From Agelaius tricolor (lineage: Eukaryota; Chordata; Aves; Passeriformes; Icteridae), in contig JALJCS010000004.1 of assembly GCA_023055355.1 (NCBI GenBank), forward strand, positions 33,784,244-33,848,243: 64,000 nt of DNA, written 5' to 3'. Both the position numbers and the translations under genes were made by a program. Positions 12,243 through 40,666 of this stretch are shown here, piece by piece. Numbering within the stretch: position 1 is the first letter of the stretch; every line of letters begins with the position of its first letter. The notes beneath the pieces were generated by a model. The model was given only the letters and a program-made list of their open reading frames with translations. It had not been told where the DNA came from and did not search any database.

Positions 12243-13809
12243 GAATGGGTTTTCAGACCAAAGACTCCTTACATCCCATGTCTAACGGTTTGTGTATAAT
12301 GATTGAGATAGCTGTGACAAGACTAAGGAGGTAATTAATATTTCTCACTGTATGTATTAGCTGATTTGCCATGCATTTCTCTTAGAAACTCTTTGTTCTT
12401 TTATTGTAAAGAGAAAGCAATCTGGACCAAGAGCATACCTGATACTGCTTATTGCTCAAGGAAGACAGAGTACACAGAAATATTCTGTGTATGAACACCA
12501 GCAAGAAGAGAGAAACAATGCACTTGTGCAATACTGGAAGGAAAATAACCTGTACATTCCCTGTAATGTTTCTAAGTTGGAAACATAAATTAATTATTCC
12601 TTTTTGGATCCCACAAAGAAGGCCTGGTTAAATCGATCTTGAGATTCTGCATGACTCCTGCTATTGAAAATAAAAACTACTCAGACTATCTGCACTGCTA
12701 AATATTCTGACACCTCTAGGGATCAAATATGTCACTTAGAATATGTCTATAATGTATCCAACAGAATGAAATTAAAATTGACTGATTACAGCAGTATAAA
12801 CACATAACAGAAAAAATTTAAAACAAGCAGCTTGTTACACATATTTATGTTACACGTTTATGCTCAATTTATTTTTTTCTCCAAAGCTAAGAACACAAAG
12901 ATAATAAATACTGCTAGGACTGTTTGTTAGGAGATCTCCAAACACTTTGCAAAGAGGACACTGCTTTCTAAATGTAACATGCTAGCCAAAACCACACTAA
13001 CCAAGTCAGAGACAAAACAATCACAAGCTAAATTATAACAGATGCAAATTTCATGGCAGGTAGAATTGGCCTCATCCTCACCCTTTAGAGTAATGCATTC
13101 ACCTGTATCTACTATCAGTTTTTATTGAAAGCATCTGCAATCTCTCACTGCAACACTGTTGTTCTGGAGAAAAACAAGTGCTGTTAAAAACAAACCAGTA
13201 CCCTCTAAGTGTTCCTCTCTGGAGATTTTCAATATACTGTTACCTATATTACTGTCTAAAACATAGGGTTTTCCTTTCACAGTTCTCATGAAGTCCAAGG
13301 AAAAAAAGATATACATATATATTTGATTTTCTGGTCTAGAAAATGCATCTTCCTTGTATGTACTCTGGGTCCTGTTTGCATACATGCCGTAATCCTAACA
13401 CATGTTCTTGTTTCATTTTATAAGAACCAGTGGAAGAGTTTGTATGCACTGACTTCTTTACTGCTCCATAAAGCATGACTCTTCTGTAATCAAAATTCAT
13501 GTTAAAAATTAAATGAGCCTAAGTAGGATAATTTATATCTCCTTCCTCCATATTTCCCTATCCATGCCATCTGCATCAAGAATAGTGTACTTGACACTGC
13601 AGAAAAAAAAAGGATTGGATTATCTTCTGCATGCAGACTGCATGCAGCTTGCTGCTCTTTGGGAACATAATGCTGTATGAAAATAATTTAAAAAAAAATC
13701 AGTAAAAAGTTGCCAGCAGTGAACAATGCACCAGATCTAGTTTGACAATATACTAGTTCACACTACTGGTCAGCAACACTATCTGACCTTTTTGGATGTA
13801 AAAATCCCA

Positions 13810-14960
13810 AGGATCAAAGAATAGTTTGGGCTGGAAGGGTCCTCAAAGATCATCTAGTTCCACCCTCTGCCACAGGTAGGGACACCTACAACTAGACCAG
13901 GTTGCCCAGAGCTCCATCCAAGCTGGCCTTGAACACTTCCAAGGATGTGGCATCCACAACTTGTCCAGACAACCTGTTCTAGTGTCTCAGCACCCTTATA
14001 GTGAAGGATTTATTTCTAATGTCTAATCTAAACCTAGCCTCTCTCATCTTACAGCTATTCCCTCTTGTCCTATCACTACATGCCCTTGTAAAAAGTCCCT
14101 CTTTATATCTCTTGGCAGCCTCCTTTATGTACTGGATGGTGTTCTAAGGTATCCCAAGAGCCTTCTCTTTTGCAGGCCGAACAACCCCAACTCTCTCAGT
14201 TTGTCTTACAGAGGAGAGGTGTTCCTGATTTGTGATCACCTCCATGGCCCTCATCTGGACTAACTCCAACAAGGCCATGCGTTTTTATGCTGGAGGCCCC
14301 AGTGCTCCAGGTGGGGTCTCAGCAGGGCAGGGCAGAGGGGCAGAAACCCCTCCCTGGCCCTGCTGCCCACCCTGCTCTGGATGCAGCCCAGGACACGTGT
14401 GGCTCTCTGGGCTGGGAGTGCCCATGGCTGGGTCATGTCCAGCCTCTCAGCCACCAGCACCCCCAAGTCTTTTGACTCAAATCTATTATCAATCCATTCT
14501 CTACAGCATTTCCTCCTCGCCCCTGGTAACTTGTGCTTGGGATTACGAGATGTAGGACGTTGTATTTGACCTTGTTGAACTTCGTAAGAAGTTGGACCCA
14601 GCTCTCAAGACTAACAAGGTCTCTCTGGATGGCATCCCTGCCCTGCAATACATCAACTGCAGGGCAATACATCAACTGCACCATACACACAGCTTGGTGC
14701 TGTTGGCAGCCTTGCTGAGATTGCACTCAATCCCACTGTCCGTGTCACCAACAAATATTTTAAACGGGGAGAGTCACAATGCTAATCCCTGAGGAATTCC
14801 ACACATCAATGGTCTGCACTTGGACATTGAACTATAGGCTGCAACCCTTTGAGTCTGACCATCCAGCCAATTCTTCATCCACCAAGTGACCCACCCATCC
14901 AATCCATTTCTCCCTAGTTTAGAGACAAAGGTCATATAGAACAGAGTCCTTTACAACACA
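13810..14960 (-). mobile_element. CR1 LINE, long 3' fragment, minus orientation
   Basis: It begins on the plus strand with the inverted CR1 3' end (ggctggaagggtcctcaaag, atcatctagttccaccctct). It runs through the characteristic 3'-UTR/reverse-transcriptase C-terminal region, including the GC-rich block around 14290-14470 and the 'ccctgaggaattccacacat' region. About 1.15 kb remains. A 17-bp internal duplication (gcaatacatcaactgca, near 14644-14681) occurred within it. Open frames inside it, such as those at 14232-14792, are repeat-derived. Confidence 0.85.
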
Positions 14961-14964
14961 AGGA

Positions 14965-16526
14965 GCTACACAAGCACCTCGTTCTTGGAGCACCTCTTCC
15001 TTTTACCTTTTACTAACCCTTTTCTTGCTAGGTGATCTCACTGCCCTTGAGCCAGAACTTGATGTATGGGACTTTATCTCAATAGAAACACTGGAGCACT
15101 GAGTAACACATGCACTCTTTTTTGTTCTTCTCTTTTGCTCTCCTACAAAACTTACTTCTCTTTCAGGACAACATAACTGCAGCCATAGCTTTTTTCCATG
15201 TCCAGATCAGCTTTAGTAAACCCTACCTACCCCACCACACAACAGTGAAGCTGTCGGATCCCTCTGTTCAGCTGCAGCAGAGAGAGGCACAGCACAGCAG
15301 AGAGAGGCCAGGTGACATAGAGCAGATGAACCTTGCTTCAACTACCCAAGGTGAACAGAAGACAATATCATTAGGTTACTGTTCCTAGAAACTTTTATGT
15401 CATACAAATTTCCCACATTAATCAGTGTATATTCTTAATTTAAGTATAGTGTGTAGCATAGATCTACTGCAGCTGGCACTAAGCCAAAGTAACACAGCTG
15501 AAGGGGTACTAGCAGGAAAGGACTTCTGCACAGAATGTATTAACAGCAACATCAGATGAGGTCAGCTTCAGTCTTACCTGGCCAAGCTCAAACACCCTAT
15601 GGATGAAACACCACAGCCTCTCCAGAGAGCTTGTTTCAGTGCTGCACTGAAGAATTTTCCAACCAGCCTGTTCTGATGCACAGGGCACTGAAGTTAATGA
15701 GCTTTCTGTTAGTCCAACCCTTAACTTTCTCAAAAACTCTCCGAAGTTCTACCTGCAGGCATGTCACCCTTTCTGACTAAATTGTAATGTCCATAAGTTG
15801 GATATTTCATCACAGCAGACCAATGGGTCTCCACTTGAAAACACTGTCTGTGTTTATTTCGTGGGGACTTAGTTTTCAGAGTAAAATTAGGAGAAAAAGA
15901 TGAAAACTTTTCCAAGGCCACAACAGTTAAATTCATTCTAAGTTTAACATTTTAATTGACAGCAAGGAAGGAGGCAGAAACAAAACAAAATCTGCTCTGA
16001 TCCTGAGAAATAATAATTTTATTTCTTGTCTCTCTAAATATAGCTGATTTTGCCTTTTTTTGCCACTGGAAAGTTCTTCTAGTGTCCCTAAAAACGGGAC
16101 AGACTTATCCCTGTACACAGACTTATCCCTGTACAGGAAAATAAGGGTTCCTATTTTCCTGTAATCTGTAATCACTATATTTGAATGTTAAATACACAGA
16201 ATACAAATAGTTGTTAAGTAGGCATCTGATTTGCATGGATTTCTTCAGTGACAAAATGCAGTAATATTTATTTTGCCGTATAAGCACAGCATGGAGAAGC
16301 TCAGCAAAAAACTATGCGCATGGAATCCTAGGATGGTTTGTAATCAGCCAACAAGATGCACAAAAGAGACCAATTGTTGCCATCACGCCGGTAGTTACAC
16401 TTTCAGGGTGAAGGCCCCAGGAGTGAGAGACACTGGTGCAGTGAGAGCATAGCACCACCTGCTGGTGAACACCTGGCTTCAGAAGGGAGGAAAGGATTTT
16501 GCCATCTTTCCCCATAATAGTTAGAT

Positions 16527-16564
<38 letters not shown>

Positions 16565-16640
16565 CCTCTCTGTATAGACTTTATCCTCTTTGATTATTAA
16601 AGAAATCTCCAACATATAAAACTTGCAAGGGCTCTGCACC
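14965..16640. other. Intergenic DNA, nothing recognised except simple repeats
   Basis: No gene is supported. Tandem short duplications are visible near 15280-15310 (agcagagagaggc) and 16098-16137 (acagacttatccctgtac). An (ATCA)n microsatellite follows. Confidence 0.55.
16527..16563. repeat. (ATCA)n microsatellite
   Basis: About nine uninterrupted tetranucleotide units. Confidence 0.95.
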
Positions 16641-16648
16641 TCAGATAT

Positions 16649-16975
16649 TGTGTGGACACTCCTAGTGTTCCATTATAAAAGAAAGAAAAAAAAACACCAA
16701 CCAAAAAAACTGAGTGTATATTAAAGGGAGGCATAGAGTAGGATTCAGGTAGTCGGTATCTTCCAAGAACCTCAGCCAATGGGGAAATGAAGAGAGTGAT
16801 GTGGCCAGGAACTCAGGATAAATAGGGGGCTCTGTCCCCAGCAACATGAGAGATGCCAGGGGAATGCCCCATGGTCTCTCTCTTTATATAAAGTTCTATA
16901 AAGTGAATAAAGTTACTGAACTCCTCTGTTTCCTTTCTGGACATAAATCTCTGGTGTTGTGAATTTTTCTACACA
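16649..16975 (+). mobile_element. Probable solo LTR of an endogenous retrovirus
   Basis: A segment of about 327 bp is bounded by TGTGTGG at its start and CTACACA at its end, giving imperfect TG...CA inverted termini. It has the expected LTR signal order: a CCAAT box (16776-16780), a TATA-like ATAAATA (16818-16824) and an AATAAA polyadenylation signal (16906-16911), followed by a U5-like tail. No adjoining primer-binding site or internal viral gene was seen, so it would be a solo LTR. I could not confirm a target-site duplication, so the exact ends are uncertain. It carries no coding capacity. Confidence 0.55.
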
Positions 16976-18813
16976 CTTCTAATCGAGAACAGCTCTATTA
17001 TATCCTACTTGACAAACTGTGTCTGCCATGAGGACCAAAGCACTTTGAGAAATCAGCAGTTAATGAACAGGCACAAATCATTACTCAAAAAAGACTGTAC
17101 AAAAGGTTTTATTCAGCCTTTTTCTCCCTCTGATATCTCATTGCAATTGCTCCAGACCAAAGAAACAGTGCTGATGAAACCAAAGATCAGTGGTTGTGAC
17201 CAGTGGTTGTGAGCAGTGGATCTCTATCAGAATAGGAGGCTCCATGAGTCTGAAGTCCCCAAGCCCAGAGGCAGCACTACTCTAGACCTCACTTTCACAG
17301 AATTCCCAGACAGCTGTGAAACAAAAAAGACAAATCAACAAAAGACCATGAGGAGTTTTATAGCCATCCAGTAGCCTAGAACCTTTCTGCATCTGGCATA
17401 CATTAGCACTTTCTCCCAGCATGTTTTTCACAGTTTCTAGGTGCTTAGGCATTGAAGCCACAGACCTGACCCAGTACTAGATTCATTCGGACTTCTTTCT
17501 ATCCAAACAACATAACAAAGACTAAAAGTAGTCAGACAGTAGCACACAATAAGGCTGGCAGCCTAAACCACAATTCCCCTTACAAAAAACCATGTGTGTA
17601 TTATATATATGTGTCCACAGTTTCTTTCTAGCTGGTTCACCTACTTACACTAATCATGCATCTGACATGTGCATCCATTCACAAACTGCCCTTGCTATTG
17701 TTTGAAATATTTTCAGCCTGTGAGTTTCCTTGAAGTTACATCATTTAAACATCCTGTTTTCATTAGTTCTTATCCCTAATTATGTATGTCAACATCAATA
17801 CCAACATTCCCAGCATGTAGCTCACAGACAGCTCATGTATTATGATCCATTTGGAAACTCTCTTCAGCCAACAAACATACTTAAAGTCAGACAGTTCTAA
17901 ACCCATCATTCAAGCACTCATTGGTCACACACAGGATCTCTAGGCTTGTCAAGGTTTCCAGCTTTCTAGATGTAATTAGTGCCTGGATACTCCTGATATT
18001 ATAAAAGACATCCATAAAAAGATAGCTATACAAAGTGGCCAGGATGAAAAAGAACATATATTTGGAAAAATGTGGACATACAATAACCATACAGAAAATT
18101 GTGCACAAGCTAGGTTAGGAACTTACAGTGCAGCGATTCCCTTCTAGAAGTTTATTACATTTGCAAACTGCAGCCCCCAACAGAAGTTTATTTCATTTTC
18201 AAACTGCAGAATCTTCACAATCTTTCCCTATACAAAATTATTGTCAGCAGCTATATGTAATATGAAATTATGTTCCTACTTTACCCAGTCACAACACCCC
18301 CTTGTAGGCAAGACCTTCATCTGAGATACCCTATGCTATGTACCTAGCAAGTAATTAGCTGAATGGAAAGATTCAGTCCCATCTGCAAAAGATATGTACC
18401 ATTTACTACTCATATGCTCCACTATCCAGATAGTGGAACAGCAGAACTTACTACAATCACGGTAAAAAACACTTCCTTGTGATCTGTCAGTTTCAGGTAA
18501 CTTAAGAATTTACCTTAGTTTGGCAATGCAGCAAATAAAATATCACCTGGTTTCCAAATAATGGGGAAGTCATATTTTTCACTATCAGTGGTGAATGTCT
18601 TTTAAAATTTAATGGATGAACCTTTAACATAGTCCAAAAATGTCTTTGTGAGACACTGATGTGCAATCCCCAGTCAGGTCTCAATTCACCCCCTAGTCTA
18701 CTGGGTAGTAACATTCCCATATGTTGACCAGACTACAGTGGCCATAAAATATTACTCAGTGGTAGTAATTCACTGTTTCATCTATGCCGCCTTGCTATTT
18801 CTCAAATAAGAAA

Positions 18814-18882
18814 TCAACAGCAGAGACTATATGGGACATTTCTTTTGCGGAGTCAACAGCAAAACTATATGGAACATTTCTT
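18814..18882. repeat. Direct duplication, unit about 31 bp
   Basis: Two near-identical copies start with tcaacagca and end in catttctt (18814-18844 and 18853-18882). They differ at a few bases, so the duplication is not brand new. Confidence 0.8.
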
Positions 18883-19077
18883 GGCACACCAGGAAACACT
18901 GCTGAGAGATCTCCTGCCACTTTGTAGTGACTGCTGTAGCCACAGAATAACTGCAAGAGCTGAGCTACACAAATGGAAGACCTTCGTCCTGCAAAAGTTA
19001 CTGGTGTGCAGCCCAATTGCACCATTTTGTTTAGCAAGGTGAACTTTTGAGATTCCTAATGCCCAAAACTGCCTGCC

Positions 19078-19103
19078 TTTTTTTTTTTTTTTTTTTTTTT
19101 TTT
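19078..19103. repeat. Poly-T tract (26 nt)
   Basis: An uninterrupted run of T. Read on the minus strand it could be the poly(A) tail of an old retro-insertion, but no recognisable body adjoins it. Confidence 0.9.
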
Positions 19104-19299
19104 AATTCCTATTTAAAACAGGAATGTGTATAAAGGAATCTGCACAGTTCTGTTGTAGGAGTCAAGCTCAGCTACATTTACCATGTATTTTTACTGCAGC
19201 AATTTTCTTCTCCTTTACAGAAAGGATTAGTCTGCAACTTAATAACACATAACTTTCACCTTGGGGAATGGAAAACACATCTCTGATAGAACCAGGGGA

Positions 19300-19344
19300 T
19301 TAAAGTTCATGATCAGAACTTTATTAAAGTTCATGATCATAACT
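19300..19344. repeat. Tandem duplication, 24-nt period
   Basis: ttaaagttcatgatcagaac (19300 on) recurs from 19324 as ttaaagttcatgatcataac, one base different. Confidence 0.88.
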
Positions 19345-20045
19345 CATTATTGCACTTTTCAATTTTTCTACAAAAATGCAAAATAGTACTTTAGTACTCA
19401 TTCAATGGGTATGTGTAACCTATAAAACCATATAAGTCTTTACAACCCTAGATAAGAGTACATTTCCATTCCAACACAGTTTACAATATAAACATCAATA
19501 AAACATCAACAATAAAGAAAGATCAAATTCCATTCCTCTCAGAAGCACAACATCAAACTTACAGAACAGGCTAAGAATAGAGTATGGTGGATTTTCACAT
19601 TCAAGATTTTGAGTTGATAGACTTGATACTGGAGCTCTTTTTTTTTTTTTTAAGAGTGTGAAGCACACTGATGTCTTCTTTGCTTGTGCACAATGCTGGA
19701 AACAATTACAGTCCTACTGTGCAGTTTCATTGTTCTGCTGTGTTGGTGGAAATCCCTCTGAAATCACCTGGTCCCTGAAGAGAACAACTACAGCCTGCAG
19801 TCCAATACTCTTCAATTCTATGTATCCTGCTTATCCTCTACTGTGAGCTTAGAACCAGTCCTAAGATGCAACATAAAACCGGATTACATCATAACACTTC
19901 AAACCTAGGTGTCTGAAAATGTCAATGCAGACTTAGATTGTTTGTGGTAACCAAAGACACTACAGCAAGGTTTCCTCAGAAAATGAGGATAGCATGTTTA
20001 TGTCTGAGTACTCCACCCAGTAATTGTTAAATGCCAGAGGCCTAG

Positions 20046-20118
20046 ATACCAAGTTTCTACAACTTGGTATATACCCACTGGTATACCGGACAACTTTTGT
20101 CCGGTATACCAGTGGGTA
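20046..20118. repeat. Two adjacent perfect hairpins
   Basis: Hairpin 1 has the arm ataccaagtt (20046-20055) pairing with 20061-20070 across a 5-nt loop. Hairpin 2 has a 22-nt arm (20072-20093, containing acccactggtataccggaca) that is exactly complementary to 20097-20118 across a loop of only three bases. One base separates the two hairpins. A cruciform or a very stable RNA stem-loop is possible. Confidence 0.92.
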
Positions 20119-21524
20119 AAAGAAAGAAACTATACTCATGGACTTACACAAGGAAAGACTACCTGATCTCTTTATTCATCATCAGAAAATCTATCCAGAG
20201 AAGATAAAAAATCAAACTTCATTTAATTATTATTTTGTGCACAGAATAAGTATTTTAAAGTGTGATTATGATAAATTATTAGGTGAATATATATTAGATG
20301 ACTAATGAATAAGTGCACTTCATTGGTATAAAACAGACTTGCTCTACAGAAGATACAGCCACTGAAAACAACTGAAAGAAAAAATACTCAGTCTGTCGGA
20401 GAATTACATTAGTGGTGGCCAAGCTGGTTAACAGAAGATTTAGTTCAGTATCTTACAGGCCCCCTTCAACTACAGCTAATTATCCTTACACTCTCCTTCC
20501 CTGAGAGCTTACTGATCAAGATATGTCAAAGGAAACTATTGAATAACCCATAATTTCTAAGTATGTCTAAAAAGATGAACAGAGGGTGGCAGCAGGAACA
20601 GTTGAATCAACACAGTTGAGGACACAATCACACCAGGCAAAGGAAAGATATATAAGGTATATTTAACAGGCAGCTGGAAACCTCAGCCACAGCTTGAAGA
20701 GCATTACAATTCCCTTTGAGAGCACCAGAAAAGACAGCACTGTCATTTCCATGTGTCTCCTGGCATGCAGGGGCAGGAGGGTAGGCTTGCAGGTGGCATG
20801 TCCTGTTGTGCCTCTTTGAAATTACCTAATAAAGAATTCCTTTTACTTATAGCATTACAAGATTAAATAACATTCTGCTGTGGATAGCCTGCATCAAACA
20901 CTTTCCATTAAGCCTTTCCACTCCACTTGCATGGTCAGGGACAGTAAATGGCAAAACTAGCATGTTTTGTGATCCATCCCCTTGAGGATGGCTGACCAGC
21001 TCCTCCATTACTTTCCAGGAGCAGACTGCAGATATCAGCTCTCCATCATTGCTGTAGGTTTAACTGGTGCATGAGACAAAGCAGCAATGATGACACTTCA
21101 GTGTTTGCATTAAGCATTCAATTAGAAGTGGCATGAAGCCTGAATTCCTCCCCACTTTGACTTCAAGTCTTGAAATGCTTGATTTGCCTTCTTCACAACA
21201 CTTCAGCACAACTTCCCCAGGTATGCACCGAGATTGGCCAGAACACTGGGTTTGTTTGGTTAAAGGCTAAAACACTTCACTGCAACTCAGACTCTGGCTT
21301 GTTCACCATATAGCTTATAGCACATTCTGTAGAAAGCCTGTGAAAAAGTATTTTCTGCTGAGACTGAAATTGTTTTGTAGCAGTACAAGAGATGCAGAAT
21401 CTTTGCTTCATAAAAGTGTGGTCTGCATCACACACTTTCCATACAGAAATTAAGCTGGCCCTGCCACACTCTCTTATTCTGTAGAACGGTGCCATGTGCA
21501 GGACATTATGGTGCTGGCTGATGG

Positions 21525-21975
21525 AAAGTCATGGAATATGCTGAGCTGGAAGGGACCCATCAGGATCATTAAAGTCTAACTCATAGCTCTGAACAGGATA
21601 GTCCCATGAATCACACCACGTGTCTGAAAGCATTGTTCAAATGCCTCTTGAACAGTGTCAGGCGGGTGCTGTGACCACTTCCCTGGGGAGCCTGTTCCAG
21701 TGCCCAGTCACCCTCTGTGTGAAGAACATTTTCCTGGTAATAACGTGAACTTCTCGTAACTCAGCTGCATACTGTTTCCTCAAATCCTGTCACTAGTTAC
21801 CTGAGTAGATAGGGACCTGCCCCTCTGTTTCCCCTCACCAGGATGTTGAAAACCACAATGAGGTCTCTCCTCAGTCTCCTCCAGGTTGGACCGACCAAGT
21901 GACCTCAGCCGGTCTTCATACATCTTCTCACCCAGACCCTTCACCATCCTCGTGGCTCTCCTTTAGACGCTAACA
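21525..21975 (-). mobile_element. CR1 LINE 3' fragment at the HEXB promoter
   Basis: On the plus strand it begins with the inverted CR1 3' end (gctggaagggacccatcagg, atcattaaagtctaactc). It continues with the cluster also seen, in the opposite orientation, at 24995-25590 and 62680-63405 (gaatcacaccacgtgtctga, agcattgttcaaatgcctct). It ends only about 0.1 kb before the GC-rich HEXB promoter. Confidence 0.88.
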
Positions 21976-22019
21976 GTTAATGGATTTTATGTGAGAAAAC
22001 CCCTCAGAGGAGCATGAAG

Positions 22020-22201
22020 GACGTACCCGCTCCAGCAGAGGGTCCCTCGGGCCCCTTACCGGACCGCGCTCCCGCCGAGGGGCCGCAGGGCGGGCGGTAC
22101 CGCGGGCGGGCACTGAGGCTCCCGAGCCCGCCCCGTAGCACTGGAGGCGGAGTCAGGCTGCCCTGTCAGTGGAGCGGGCGGGCTGAGGCAGCTGCCCCAC
22201 T
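22020..22201 (+). promoter_or_regulatory. HEXB: HEXB CpG-island promoter with GC boxes
   Basis: A sharp rise in GC and CpG content starts about 180 bp before the HEXB start codon and continues to about 22800. Sp1-type GC boxes are visible at 22088-22093, 22092-22097 and 22104-22109, with an inverted one at 22128-22133. No canonical TATA box is seen, as expected for a housekeeping lysosomal gene. The transcription start is inferred to lie within this stretch. Confidence 0.8.
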
Positions 22202-39626
<17,425 letters not shown>

Positions 39627-39724
39627 CTGCTGCAAAGACTTCTTCTCAACAGCCTGAAGTGCCTCTGGGGGATATGTATGTGTGGTTTCATATCTGAATC
39701 AAGACTTAAAATTTTCACTTTTAA

Positions 39725-39865
39725 AATAAAATTATTTGACAGCCTTATTGGAGTAAAAATTATCATTATTAACCTTTCAAAAGTAGGGATTCTTCACTGT
39801 GAAATCATGAAACTTGATACCATAGAGTTACTAATTCCGTACACTCTAAGGTTGAAGAAAATAAA
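39725..39865 (+). terminator. HEXB: HEXB polyadenylation signals
   Basis: Two AATAAA hexamers follow the HEXB stop codon (39624-39626), at 39725-39730 and 39860-39865. This suggests 3' UTRs of roughly 0.12 and 0.26 kb. Which one is used cannot be told from sequence alone. Confidence 0.75.
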
Positions 39866-39889
39866 GCTAAGACATTATTTAAATTTGGA

Positions 39890-40310
39890 GCAAACTATTT
39901 TTTTATTTCAAAGTATCACTTGCCCCTTTTCTAGGTAACCAGATAATTGCAACCCATAGCAAATCAGAATGATTACAGCTTAGTTTACTAATTCCAAAAG
40001 GTAAACAAACAAACAAATCTGTTCTTAACATACTGCAGGGTGGTAGGTAGGAATTTGATCTGGAAAAACTGCCTTTCTTGTATTTTTCTTTTTGACATAT
40101 ATCTTACTTGATTTGCAGAAGTATCCATTTCTTACTTGATAAACTCAGGTAAAAATTACACCCAGTCCTGAACTCTGGTTCAAAACTGGTTTCTACCAGT
40201 AGAAGTAATACCTGTAAGTTGTACAATGTAAAGTGCTTATTAACCATATCCTTTGTACAGCTGGAAACAAAATACAGAGTGCCAAAACTGTGAAGTTACT
40301 TCAGTGATAA
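39890..40310. other. Spacer between convergent HEXB and GFM2 3' ends
   Basis: About 0.4 kb separates the inferred HEXB and GFM2 cleavage sites. No coding or repeat feature is recognised. Confidence 0.55.
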
Positions 40311-40327
40311 ACAAAACTTCCACAAAT

Positions 40328-40333
40328 TTTATT
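40328..40333 (-). terminator. GFM2: GFM2 polyadenylation signal
   Basis: AATAAA on the minus strand (tttatt on plus), about 335 nt beyond the GFM2 stop codon at 40669-40667. Confidence 0.65.
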
Positions 40334-40666
40334 TACTAGATCAGGAAAACAGTCCAGTGGCACATTAAGGTGGACTTAGTGCTCATTTCTGTGAAGACGA
40401 TTTGCATCACTTCTCATTACAAATGTCCGCAAGATAAGAATTTGCAGAGCAGCAATTTGTGGTTGCATTGCTGCTTTGCAATCATAAGGTTATGGCAGCA
40501 GAGCAGAGTCTCTTGAACCTTCCTCCCTGGACAGCTAAAAGCAGTCTGTTCATACAGCTGCTAACTCATTATTTGCCATCACCAGTTGGTCCCAGACGAA
40601 CACACTGGTGTACATACGAAAATATTTAGCAAGAGGACAGAAAACACTGTTCCTAGAGAGAAAAGA

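Larger units (their letters stand above)
8336..13800. other. Intergenic DNA without a recognisable gene
   Basis: No exon-like open frame, RNA gene or intact mobile element is recognised. It contains short perfect inverted repeats at 11296-11328 and 12205-12242 and a short direct duplication of ttatagggattta near 8835-8867. Confidence 0.6.
16980..21520. other. Intergenic DNA upstream of HEXB
   Basis: No gene is recognised. The stretch holds a 26-nt poly-T run, several short direct duplications (18814-18882, 19300-19344), a striking pair of perfect hairpins (20046-20118), and a TATA/AATAAA-bearing stretch (about 20580-20850) that could be a degraded LTR. Confidence 0.55.
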
